Source: Gigaspora rosea | Taxonomy: Eukaryota > Glomeromycota > Glomeromycetes > Diversisporales > Gigasporaceae | Length of the DNA stretch: 64,000 nt | Assembly: GCA_003550325.1 (NCBI GenBank) | Contig: QKWP01000829.1 | Coordinates: 115,154 to 179,153, forward strand | Direction: 5' to 3' | In this document: piece after piece, positions 10,721 to 20,012 of the stretch | How the letters are laid out: every line of letters starts with the position of its first letter | Position numbering within the stretch: the stretch's first letter is position 1 | Translations under genes and position numbers: made by a program | The notes under the pieces: generated by a model | What the model saw: the letters and a program-made list of their open reading frames with translations, nothing else | What the model was told of the DNA's origin: nothing | Databases searched by the model: none

Positions 10721-10969
10721 ATGAATACTTAAAACCAAGATATACAAACACCTGACCAAACCCAAACTATAATACTTACCGTATCCATTATAATCATACT
10801 CGTAATCATATCTATAGTTATATCAACCACTATATACTGTTGTTGTAAAAACAAAATTAAAAGAAGAAACTACCCAATTCAAAGCAATATACAGACACCA
10901 TCACACATCTACTGAGATCCTATAACAAAAGAATTAGTTGTAAACGGAAGCAGACTACCAACTGTATGA
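10721..10969 (+). CDS. small single-pass membrane protein 4, in-frame TAA and TGA
   Basis: The frame from ATG 10721 reads MNT, then TAA (10730), then NQDIQTPDQTQT. A long hydrophobic helix follows (IILTVSIIIILVIISIVIST), then YCCCKNKIKRR. An in-frame TGA at 10913 lies between HIY and DPITKELVVNG; Trp would fit there. The terminal TGA (10967-10969) overlaps the next ATG as ATGA. The upstream TAA is one change from CAA. The membrane-protein pattern continues straight through both stops, so either this copy is mutated or TGA was read as Trp. No family recognised. Confidence 0.45.
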
Positions 10970-11133
10970 ACATATTCAAAAGACTATTTGGGAAAAAGAA
11001 AAGAAGACAACACAGACCCAGACCAATACATATACCACACTATCAAAGATATAACTACCTAGCAAATAATCAATTCGGACCTAACACCCAAGAAATAGAT
11101 AGATTACTAGGAACCACACGAACCAGAAGTTAA
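10966..11133 (+). CDS. small basic protein
   Basis: A 55-residue frame whose ATG overlaps the upstream TGA (ATGA at 10966-10969) and whose TAA directly abuts the next ATG at 11134. The N-terminus is strongly basic (FKRLFGKKKRRQHRPRP) and the rest is Asn/Tyr/Gln-rich. It could be a nucleic-acid-binding peptide, or the shifted tail of the preceding membrane protein. It is too short for the usual gene-length cut-off, but its tight packing between neighbours supports it. Confidence 0.4.
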   Translation: MNIFKRLFGKKKRRQHRPRPIHIPHYQRYNYLANNQFGPNTQEIDRLLGTTRTRS

Positions 11134-11475
11134 ATGAGTGTACAATTCCTCACACTCACGATACCTACTACAACTATATTCATAACAATAACACCAATGC
11201 CAATATACACTACAGTACTCGCAAATAATACAGTAACAATAACAACTACAATCAACTCAGAAATAACAACTACAATAACACCAAGCTACGTAAACGATAC
11301 CAATGTTATTACTCAAGACATAGTATCTATAGCACTACTGATATTTGCAATAACAATAATAGTATTTATAAACTATAGACACAGATTAGGAAAGAAGCTC
11401 AAGATAGCCAATAATCATCTTGACCACGCAGAAAGATTAGCAACTACATTAACTAATACAATCTCACCTAATTAA
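11134..11475 (+). CDS. type I membrane protein 5
   Basis: A 113-residue frame from ATG 11134. An N-terminal hydrophobic/Thr-rich leader is followed by an ectodomain rich in Thr-Ile-Thr repeats with N-x-T sequons (NNTVT, NDTN). A transmembrane helix sits at about residues 70-88 (DIVSIALLIFAITIIVFINY). A basic, mostly helical cytoplasmic tail follows (RHRLGKKLKIANNHLDHAER). The topology matches the gene at 9597. Its TAA overlaps the next ATG as TAATG (11473-11477), the classic stop-start pentamer. No family recognised; a surface glycoprotein-like role is inferred from topology only. Confidence 0.55.
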   Translation: MSVQFLTLTIPTTTIFITITPMPIYTTVLANNTVTITTTINSEITTTITPSYVNDTNVITQDIVSIALLIFAITIIVFINYRHRLGKKLKIANNHLDHAERLATTLTNTISPN

Positions 11476-11797
11476 TGAGTTGTGAAAATGACGAAACTCT
11501 ACAAGTGAAGCATATAATACTGCTAACGAAATACTTGCTGATTTAGAGAAAAGACTATCAAAAGAAAAACCTAAATACAAACCATTAGACAAATACGACG
11601 CAGAACAATATCAGAAATCTAAAATAATAATTGATAATAGGAAACCTGTACAAAACCATATATTACAAGCCTATATTATCTATTCAATATGAAAAGAAGA
11701 AGATAATGAATATATTAAAGAAATAGCCAAAGCATATAAACAAAACCTAGAAGAATTAACAAAATTAACAGAAGCCAAATACAAAATAAGTGAATGA
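11475..11797 (+). CDS. helical protein, frameshifted, in-frame TGA
   Basis: Starts at the ATG within TAATG (11475). After about ten codons the coding signal moves to another frame, which reads TSEAYNTANEILADLEKRL and continues as a charged helical protein. In that frame TGA at 11690 lies in the context YSI-stop-KEEDNEYIKE, where Trp would fit, and reading continues to a TGA at 11795-11797 that overlaps the next ATG (ATGA). About 105 residues in all. No domain is recognised; heptad-like Leu/Ile spacing suggests a short coiled coil. Confidence 0.45.
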
Positions 11798-12189
11798 ACG
11801 CTGTAAAGAAATTAACCTATATTGAAGTAGAAAAGTGGAAATACAAATATCCATTCCACCCAGATCATACTCGACAATACTTATATTATTACAACGGATT
11901 CAGAGCATACTTTGAACAACCCTTACCAGAATATCCTATATTATTAAAAGACCCACCTTCAAAAATAACTAAAGTAATACAAGCACTTGATAAAGTAAAC
12001 TTCCATAATAATGGGGCTATTAAGAAAACAAACTATAATAAACAAGACGTACTTTCTTATATTAAATACGGACACCTTCTACAACAACCAGAAACAATTA
12101 GAAAAGGATTACAACTAGGAAACCAAGACATTGAAAATTATATACGCTATTGTCTATTCGCAAGCATCAAACCTATTATAACTCAATAA
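11794..12189 (+). CDS. unknown soluble protein of the block
   Basis: An intact 131-residue frame whose ATG overlaps the upstream TGA. It contains VEKWKYKYPFHPDHTRQYLY, a Tyr/Pro-rich central part, and an alpha-helical C-terminal half ending at TAA 12187-12189. It sits just before the Gag-like gene, so it could be a Gag N-terminal (matrix-like) protein, but I see no motif that proves it. It uses A-ending codons like its neighbours and TGG for its one Trp. Confidence 0.5.
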   Translation: MNAVKKLTYIEVEKWKYKYPFHPDHTRQYLYYYNGFRAYFEQPLPEYPILLKDPPSKITKVIQALDKVNFHNNGAIKKTNYNKQDVLSYIKYGHLLQQPETIRKGLQLGNQDIENYIRYCLFASIKPIITQ

Positions 12190-12193
12190 AGAA

Positions 12194-13018
12194 ATGGCAG
12201 CAACCATTGAATACCCTGATATCACTAACCTTAACCTACTCAATCTAATGGGTGGAAAAATGATGAACGGAACAAACTGGCTTGAATGGAGTAATGAATT
12301 CGAAAAGAAGATCCAATCATTTATACCAATCACTCTATTGACATTTGGATTTTACACAGGAAACCACAAAACAACAGGATATACTTTAATTGCAAATAAA
12401 GCCATAGCAGCAAATAATGATGGAGCATATAACGTATTCTTTATACGACAATTAATTACAAAAGCAATAACCCAATGCTTTACTAGAAATGCATACCAAG
12501 ATGCAATGAGACATATTGATAGATATGTATGTTGGTTCCCAAGAGACTTTAGAGACGGAAATAGAGTACCAGAAGAAGACTGGTAATCAGATTGGAATCA
12601 AAATAATGCCACTCCAGTAACAGCATTGTTAAATCCAAATAACTTTCCAAGATTATTAAACTATACAGTAACCGCAGCAGACGGAGGAGCCAATGCAAAA
12701 CCAGGACAAGATATATTCACCGCTGACTATGTCAATAACGCAAACCCAAGAAGATCCAAACAATTATCATTTAGACTATACATAGATAAACTATATATAA
12801 CAAGCGGAACAGTAAAAGAATTACAAGCAAGCTTCACAACTTTACAATTCTTACCAGACTACAACATTGCAAAAAGAGAAAATGAAAACTTTATAATGAT
12901 CTATAATCAACAAAAAGACAACGCAGGATATACCCAAGAATATAACCAAGGTTTACAATTACTCTTACAAGGAATGATACCTCAACTAGGAGAAAAACAC
13001 CTCGAAGAAAATTATTGA
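12194..13018 (+). CDS. Gag-like capsid-region protein, in-frame TAA
   Basis: ATG 12194 opens a mostly helical protein of about 275 codons. A TAA at 12584-12586 lies between PEEDW and SDWNQNN, and the same frame then stays open to TGA 13016-13018. It contains NGTNWLEWSNEFEKKIQ, a pattern common near the start of retroelement Gag capsid regions. Two CCHC knuckles follow downstream in the expected place. The TGA at 13016 falls in ENY-stop-AMMNLFDANQ, where Trp would fit. Capsid identity is inferred from position and helix content; a structural search would be needed to confirm it. Confidence 0.55.
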
Positions 13019-13034
13019 GCCATGATGAATTTAT

Positions 13035-13496
13035 TTGATGCCAATCAATAACGAAGAAACCTTTTGGGCTGCATTAAAAAGAACATACACCTATTACAAA
13101 GAAAGCAGCATAGGAGCAACACTATGTAAACAACAAAAATCTACAGCATACTTCTATAAAAACAAAGAAATACAGTTCTCTGACAAGAAAACTAAAGGAA
13201 AACCCAGAGAATATGTTGTATTCCACATCCATGATGGAAAATGCTTTTCATGCGGAAAGAAAGGCCATTATATGAAAGATTGCCCAGACAAAGAAAAATT
13301 CAAAGGATTCAACCAATTCTACAAGCGAGGAAAGGAAAAAAGATATGAAAACCTAAGACTAAGGAAGAAGAATCTAAACAAAAATTTACAAAGCCATTTA
13401 CCCAAGGCAAACCAGGTAGACCAAGAAAAGAAAGACCTGAAACTACAACCAAAAAATACACTAAGGAAGAAAGAGAAGATGCATTTGCAAGAATGA
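13035..13496 (+). CDS. Gag nucleocapsid part 1, CCHC zinc knuckle
   Basis: This frame (TTG at 13035) carries a perfect retroviral-type zinc knuckle CFSCGKKGHYMKDC (C-x2-C-x4-H-x4-C) near residue 73. Beyond about 13330 the translation becomes implausibly repetitive Lys/Leu. The better coding frame there is the one of the next entry, so a frameshift separates the two halves. Zinc knuckles bind RNA during packaging in Ty3-type Gag proteins. It is probably the middle of one original Gag gene broken by two compensating indels. Confidence 0.75.
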   Translation: MMPINNEETFWAALKRTYTYYKESSIGATLCKQQKSTAYFYKNKEIQFSDKKTKGKPREYVVFHIHDGKCFSCGKKGHYMKDCPDKEKFKGFNQFYKRGKEKRYENLRLRKKNLNKNLQSHLPKANQVDQEKKDLKLQPKNTLRKKEKMHLQE

Positions 13497-13987
13497 TAGC
13501 AGCAAAAGCAAAGAAGTTCGAAAGAGAAAAGAAACAAGCTCTTAAAGAAAACACCAAACCTGAACAAGCAACATTTGGACAAGGAAGATATCCCAGACAA
13601 GGAAGATATCCCAGAAGAGATAAATCTAAATTCTGTGAGAATTGCAGGACATATTCTCATAACACTGTGGACTGCTATGTTCATAGAAAAGAATTTGAAG
13701 TGGAAGATCCTATGATCCATTACACTCAAAAACAAAGAGGATGGCAAGGATGTTCCCAACAATCAAAATACACCAATAACAGATATAAAAATAACCCAAG
13801 AAAAAACAGACAAATTTATAATGCTGAAGCAATAGAAAACAAAGACTTTGACGAATACCAAGGATATCAGGAATATCTCAAAGCTAAACAAGCCTACCTT
13901 GCAAGTACAAACGACTACCATAAAAAAGAAGCATCTAACCTTGAAATTCCGGAACATAGTGAAAATGAAGAAGCTCAATATTTTTAG
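13493..13987 (+). CDS. Gag nucleocapsid part 2, second CCHC knuckle
   Basis: Coding signal in this frame begins upstream of its first start codon, at about 13360 (KTKEEESKQKFTKPF), and runs to TAG 13985-13987. It is rich in Lys/Gln and carries a second knuckle CENCRTYSHNTVDC (C-x2-C-x4-H-x4-C), preceded by a short tandem GRYPRQGRYPRR. The C-terminal part is acidic. At its end (TAT TTT TAG) the protease-like frame takes over in the -1 register, at a run of five T. That could be a programmed -1 shift or a decay indel. Confidence 0.7.
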   Translation: MIAAKAKKFEREKKQALKENTKPEQATFGQGRYPRQGRYPRRDKSKFCENCRTYSHNTVDCYVHRKEFEVEDPMIHYTQKQRGWQGCSQQSKYTNNRYKNNPRKNRQIYNAEAIENKDFDEYQGYQEYLKAKQAYLASTNDYHKKEASNLEIPEHSENEEAQYF

Positions 13988-14442
13988 AAGAGAACCTGCG
14001 TGCTACTCAGGATCAACTCTCTCAAAACTACACTGGTTTTAGCACAGATTATAATTATCATAAACATTCTAAGCACAAATATATATATAATATCGACAAA
14101 TGTAAGGAATCATATCAATATAACAAATCATTAAATAAAGGACCTACTCTTCAAAACTATCTATACTCTGCCAATGAATATTCAAAATTATATTTTCCAC
14201 CTCATACACGTATCAATAAAAGAATACCTAAAGGAGCAAAAGGCTTTTACTTTGTAGCATTAGTAAATAATATACCAATGGAATTTAAACTAGATGAAGG
14301 AAGCACTAACACAATTATGGGCATAAACCAAGCAAAAGCACTAGAAATGCATAACATAATAGAAAAACCAGCAACCGCAGAAGCAGTTGGAAGCAATGTA
14401 CAAATACTAGGCATAATGCTAGTAAACCTCAAAATTAATTAA
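13978..14442 (+). CDS. retropepsin-like region with D-E-G-S active-site variant
   Basis: The -1 frame after Gag stays open from about 13978 to TAA 14440-14442 without an ATG, as expected for a frameshift-expressed protease. It contains AKGFYFVALVNNIPMEFKLD, then EGSTNTIMGINQAKAL, and later AVGSNVQILGIM. This is the strand-loop pattern of retroviral aspartic proteases, where the active site is normally D-T/S-G-A/S. Here the triplet (14293-14301) reads D-E-G. The catalytic Asp is kept but the neighbour is Glu, so activity is doubtful. Position between the CCHC protein and Pol supports the call. Confidence 0.6.
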   Translation: MFLEENLRATQDQLSQNYTGFSTDYNYHKHSKHKYIYNIDKCKESYQYNKSLNKGPTLQNYLYSANEYSKLYFPPHTRINKRIPKGAKGFYFVALVNNIPMEFKLDEGSTNTIMGINQAKALEMHNIIEKPATAEAVGSNVQILGIMLVNLKIN

Positions 14443-14444
14443 TA

Positions 14445-17400
14445 TTTACACCAAATGAAAAAATGGATGTACTAAAGACCCAATCAAAATATATTCTCCT
14501 CAGTAACAAAATACAATCAGAACTCGGTATCACCAAAGACTTCAAAAACCAAATCATTAAAATAAACAAAAAACCTGTGTTAAATCAAAGAACCTTAAAT
14601 AGTTGAGCAAACGGTTATGGCAACTCATTCTATAGGAATGGAGGGCATTATAACCTTTCCGGTTATGAAGGAATCCATGGACTGAATGAGCCTATTTCTC
14701 ACTGATCTGTCTCTGAGCCTCATTATGGTTATCAGAGCAAACAAGAGGAAAAGGCGCCCAATGTTAAGAATTTACCACAAAAAGAAGAAAAGGGCAATAT
14801 TTTGTATAAACGACAGGACGTCTCAAAATATTTACCCTTCAACCCCACACTAGCCAAATACTTTAATAAGAAACCTTCTCAAAAGAAAGTGCCGTTACAT
14901 GTCAAACAGAAAGAAGTTAACCAAAACTATAAGTTCACTGAACCAAAACGTGAACCATATAAACATTTTAGCCAAGCTCATATTAATAATGAAGCGCTAC
15001 GCATATTTTATGAACAATGCATGAAAAATAAGCAATGCAAAAAGCAGATAGGATTAACTTGCAATGGCATATGGCATGAAATTGTTGAAGCAGTTATCCA
15101 AACAGGTAGTAACCTGATCCAAACGTTCCTACAATATAAAGAACCATATCAAAAGAAAAGTGATATGATGACCAAATGGATTGCATTACATACAGGAAAT
15201 GCTGACGTGCAAAATGATATTAGAATTATTGAAGGCAACAAGTTAGCACAACTAGAAATAGTTATACACACATCAATGGGATTATCTATAAGTGATAAAC
15301 TCATGCAGTCAAATGGTAAAATAAACTAGAAAACAGAACGTATTTCAGAAGAAATACAAAGAGCATATAACATAGGATCCAAATATTATGTATTACATAT
15401 TGGAACATTCAAAGATAGAAACAAAGATGAAGTCAAACAAAACCTCGAGGAAATACTTAAAAGAACAAAGAACACTAACATAATAATACTATTAGAAAAC
15501 TCAGCGTCTAGTAAATGTTATGGTACAACTATCCAAGAATTGTATGAAATACGGAGTAGTATATGGAACGAATTCCAATACAAGAAAGATTATCAAAACA
15601 ATAATAATCCGATGGATAGACTGAAAATATGTTTCGATACTCAACACTATTTTGCAGCAGGAGTTGGAAAAACTCTAGAAGAGTATGAAGAAGTACTTTG
15701 CAAATATGGTAATGAAATTAAGTTGTTCTACTTAAATAATGTGACAAAGCAACGCACATTAAGAGACGACCGCACGATTAAACCAACAATATTCGGAAGT
15801 GGACAAGATGTGCACGCACATATAATATATGAACAATTACCACAAAAGATATTTGAAACAATAGTAAAGTATGCTAGTAAAGCAGTAGTCGAAACACCGC
15901 GGAAAACAGAATTTGACTTAAAAGAACAAGTCAATGAAATAAAAATACTAAGATATTACGCTAGCGATATGATAACATCAGATAAAGAACTAGACAAAAC
16001 ATTACAACAAAGGTTGAAAGACCTAGATAAATGGGATCCAACGAAAGGAATGAAATATATGCTTACACTACAAGATATCATTATAAATGAAGAAACACCA
16101 GTAACTGGACCAATAGGATTTACAGAATCAGTAACCTACTTAACAGAAACAATGGAAAGACTTACACTAGAAAATCAAAAAAAATACCACGATAAAAAAC
16201 GTGATAAAGAAGCTAAACCAATGCAAACTGAAAAACTTGGACATATGCAATATCAAATTAATCAGCTATCTAATAAAATAGCAGATAAAGTAAATAAAAC
16301 ACCTCCAAGAACACCTAAAACATCTAGAACACCTACTTTAGGAGGCATGATGAATAGCATCAAAAGAAATACAGAAGAAATAAAAGCAGAAATTGAGAAT
16401 AATCAATCAGAAGAATTTCTGCGAGATATACAAGATCTAGAACGAGATCTTACAGATATCGAAATGAGATTCGATAATGTAAATAATATGACAGCTGGAG
16501 AAGCTAAAAGATTTGTAAATACTATTAAAGGAATTAAAACAGTACTACAAGAAATATATAACAATCCAAGTATAACTGACAAACAACGAGTTTATAAATT
16601 CATAAACTATTGGAATGATCAAAATGAAGAAAGTAAAACTTATTACAAAACTGAATTTGAAGAACAAGAAAGAAAATATCGAGGAAAAGCTAAAGAAACA
16701 CTCGATACGACAACGGAAGAATTCAGAAAGAAAACAAACCCTGAAAAGATAATAATTACACAACAATTACTAGCAATATCTGAAGCAGATAAAGATGAAA
16801 AAATTAGAACCAAAGCTAATCAAAAATACATGACATTCCTAATGGAATGGGCACAAGAAGAAAGCCCAGAATCAATAAAAAGAGAAGTAATAAGTGATCC
16901 AAAAACAGGAATACCCGAATTAGAAATAGAAACATTAGACGAAAATATTGTGAAACATGTTACAACTAAGTTTCAACCGATATTATCAAAAGAAAGTGAT
17001 GATGAAAGTAAACATGAAGACAACTATTTTCAAGACCAGTATAATGAACAAAATACTAAATTAAATGAAAAGTTTTTAAAAGAGTCACAAGCAGAGCAAG
17101 CTAGTACTTCCCAAATAAAAACAAGAACTGGACGAAGTGATAGTAATATCAATGCATTAGACTTGCCAAGTCCATATCAATCACCATTTATATATTCAGA
17201 CCAATATAGCCCAGATCATATAGATACTACGTATACTGATCACTGGGATGATTATAAAGAAATGAAAACTAAAGGAATACCAATACCGACGGTAACCCGA
17301 TATGATTATGAAAGACCAAGTCTAATACGAGAAATATCTGATATATCTAAACCAATAGATTACTCAAGTATGAGTAATGAAGGATTACCTGAAATCCAAC

Positions 17401-17474
17401 AAGATGAAGAAATGACTAATGTACAACTTGATGAACCGGCTGAAACTCAAGAAGTAAATCAACCTAAAGGATAG
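14445..17474 (+). CDS. Pol-segment polyprotein with endonuclease IV (AP endonuclease)-like domain
   Basis: One frame is open for about 1,010 codons except TGA at 14604 and 14703 and TAG at 15327. Between about 15230 and 15900 the order of endonuclease IV (Nfo, AP endonuclease family 2) TIM-barrel motifs is clear. IVIHTSMGLS matches the first His-ligand strand, YYVLHIGTF the second His, IIILLENSA the Glu, and ICFDTQHYFAAG the D-x-x-H strand. FYLNNVTKQRTLRDDR corresponds to the MHLND..RVDRH segment and VVETP to the last Glu. The third and last His ligands are Tyr and Thr here, so zinc binding may be partial. The following 500 residues are charged, helical and disordered. Such enzymes cut DNA at abasic sites; one inside a retroelement Pol is unusual. 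Confidence 0.7.
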
Positions 17475-18413
17475 GGATCATTTGTACCAAATGTGATAAA
17501 ATCACTGATACAAACATTAATTTGAAGAAAAAGAGCATCATCATCTGCATTACGAGAAAATGTAATTAAAAATCAGGCAATAAATATACCTACAAGTAGT
17601 GAAGTACCTGAAGGATTCTATAGGAAAAGACAAGACTCTTATAATGCTAGAAATCCTCAGTTACCAAAATCACAAATACCAAAACAATATACGTGATATG
17701 GAGATTTACCACACCAAAAGAAATTACAACCATTGTCACCAGGAACAAAAGCACGTTTATTTGGAAATGATAACGATGACAAAAATACAACAAATAAAGG
17801 AAAAGAGGTAGATAACATTGAAATATTCAATATAGAAATACACTCAAAATATCAATCTAGAATAGCACAAAAAGGGAGAAAATGCACTATTCATGAAGAA
17901 CTTTCATATATTCCTAATGAAATAAGAAAACATATAATACCCAATATTGGTACAGGAAAACCAATATGCACGGACCAACAGTGTAATCTAAAACCTTATA
18001 CATGAACACCAGTTAAAGTAACTAAAAAAGGCAATTATCTTATACAAACACCTCTTCACATCACTCAAAATGGAATAGTGGTACAAAACGGAATAATTAA
18101 TGATTCAAAGATCTGGATGATCAATTATTCAGATAAATCAGTAGCAATACCAAAAGGATACCATATCGGCAACATAGAAAAAGTCAAAAAAATATTTGAT
18201 ATCAATACATCCAAGAAAAATAAAGAATTTCGAGAAGAAATGAAAGTCAATGAAAAGGAAAAGACTGAAAAAGAAAGACTCGAAATACTCTTAAAAAATA
18301 CTACAGAAAAATATAGGAACCTACTATTACCTATATTCAAAAATATATCAATATATTCCGAAGAAAACATGAAAAACCTACGACATACAATCAAAAAATG
18401 TTTGAACCAATAA
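17475..18413 (+). CDS. Pol connector between protease region and RT, dUTPase-like strand repeat
   Basis: The same frame as the preceding entry continues after a TAG at 17472, with TGA at 17523, 17694 and 18003 and no TAA or TAG until 18411-18413. The C-terminal part reads HITQNGIVVQNGIINDSKIW, then INYSDKSVAIPKGYHIGNIE. This is the short beta-rich module with N-x-S-D/N-K-x-x-x-I-x-K-G that precedes RT in many Ty3/gypsy Pol proteins and resembles the dUTPase fold. No dUTPase catalytic set is seen. The next 70 residues are charged helices leading to RT. The coding register shifts to another frame at about 18400. Confidence 0.55.
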
Positions 18414-19922
18414 TGCTCATGCTTAATTGCGATGAAAAAGACATACCCTTCAGAGACAAAGCAAGAATGCCTAGACAATACTCTGAAGATAAGATTGAAC
18501 AAGCTAATAAACTCTTTGACGACCTAAGAAGACAAGAGTTTATAAGACCATCTAAAGCAGTATGGGTCTCACTATTAGTGATTATACAAAAGAAAAATGG
18601 ATCATATCGTGTAGCAGTTGACTACACTAAGCTAAATAAATATTTAGAAGATGATCCGTATGAAATTCCTAATATAATTAGAATGTTACAACAATTAGCT
18701 CAGCATAAGATATTCTCTACGTTAGATTTTACTGCGGCTTATCATCAATTTACATTAAGAGAAGAAGATAAGCCTAAAACAACCATTTTTTTTCTGGCAA
18801 AGGAAAATTTGAATGAAATGTTTTACCTATGGGATTGAAAACAGCACCTGCATATATGATGAGATATATGTATGAATTATTTAGAGATTTTAAGATCGTA
18901 TATGTATATATGGATAATTTAACGATTGCTAGTGATAATATTGATGAATTGATGAACATATTCGCCATATCAAAATGGTATTTGATCGCATAGAAAAAGG
19001 GGGCATGAGTCTAAAACCAGACAAATGCGAATTTATGGTAACAAAAACGTTGATTTTAAATCACCTAGTAGAATTCAGAAAAATCCACCCTAAGCAAGTA
19101 AAAATTAAAGAAGCTAAGAAATTAAAGTCACCTACTGACGTAAATGAAGTAAGGAGATTTACAGGATTTATGAACTACTTTAGACGATATATTCAGAACT
19201 TTGCACGAATAGCTCAACCAACATATAACTTGCTAAAGAAGAATGTTCAATTTGAATAGACTAAAGAATGTCAAGACGCGTTTGACCTATTGATTAAAAA
19301 AGTAACAAACGCTATAGTATTAACTTACCCAAAGAAAGGTTATCAGTTAATTTTAGAAACTGACGCATCAAATGACGGAATTGGCGCAGTATTAAAACAA
19401 GTTAACCCCGATTTAGCTCATTATAAAACTAGAGAAGCACGAGCTAAAGGAGCTAAATATGAACCTACTAAATCCTAAAAAGAGATCATTGAATTTGGAT
19501 CAAAATCTCTCACACCTACTCAAAGACTATGGGGCTCAATTCAGAAAGAACTGTATGTGATATACTATTATCTTACTAATTGGCAACACTATATTGGAAA
19601 TAAACCAATAATAGTACGAACTGATAACATGGGAATATCTGATGCAACTGGAAAAATGATACGAAATAACACCATTCAAAAATGGATAATTAAACTCCAA
19701 GACTTTCACTGGACTGTAGAAAGAATCACAGGAAAGGATAATCATATAGCAGATTGGCTCAGTAGACAAATGAGTACCAATGAAAATAGAGAACAAATTA
19801 TAATGCTAAAAATAGGAATAAAAGATAAAGGAAAAGAAGTACCTGGAAAGGTTAAAACTGGAAATTCGGCTATAAAACCGCCAGAAGTTCGCACGGCTCA
19901 AACACCGATAATCGTTAATTAA
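18398..19922 (+). CDS. Ty3-type reverse transcriptase and RNase H, multiply broken
   Basis: RT motifs appear in order: FIRPSKAVWVSLLVIIQKKN, YRVAVDYTKLNKY, FSTLDFTAAYHQ, KFE-(TGA)-NVLPMGLKTAPAYM, VYVYMDN and SLKPDKCEF. The thumb follows (EVRRFTGFMNYFRRYIQNFA), and the RNase H part has LILETDASNDGIGAVL, VRTDNMG and HIADWLSRQ. The catalytic Y-x-D-D box (18907-18918) reads Y-M-D-N, so the second Asp is lost. A run of eight T near 18787 shifts the frame, and a second shift lies near 18960. TGA 18814 and TAG 19257 replace Trp expected by family consensus, and TAA is at 19476. It would copy RNA into DNA if intact. No retroviral integrase follows. Confidence 0.85.
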
Positions 19923-20012
19923 GCTTAAATAAAATGAAAACACAAGTCCTACCATACTACTGATTAAGGAAAATCTTTGAAGAAAAGGAGAATATTTAAC
20001 CTATCTTAAAGA

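Noticed and set aside
13309..13762. Minus-strand Phe/Ser/Leu-rich frames
   Set aside because: They are complements of Lys/Glu-rich coding sequence of the Gag region; similar minus-strand shadows occur through the whole block.
17599..17811. Alternative-frame proteins over 17599-18005
   Set aside because: The frame shared with 14445-18413 explains the region once TGA is read through, and the other frame is Lys/Asn-biased shadow.
17733..18180. A real dUTPase domain
   Set aside because: Only the strand pattern with N-x-S-D-K and I-x-K-G is present. It is common in the Ty3 Pol connector, and the dUTPase catalytic motifs are absent.
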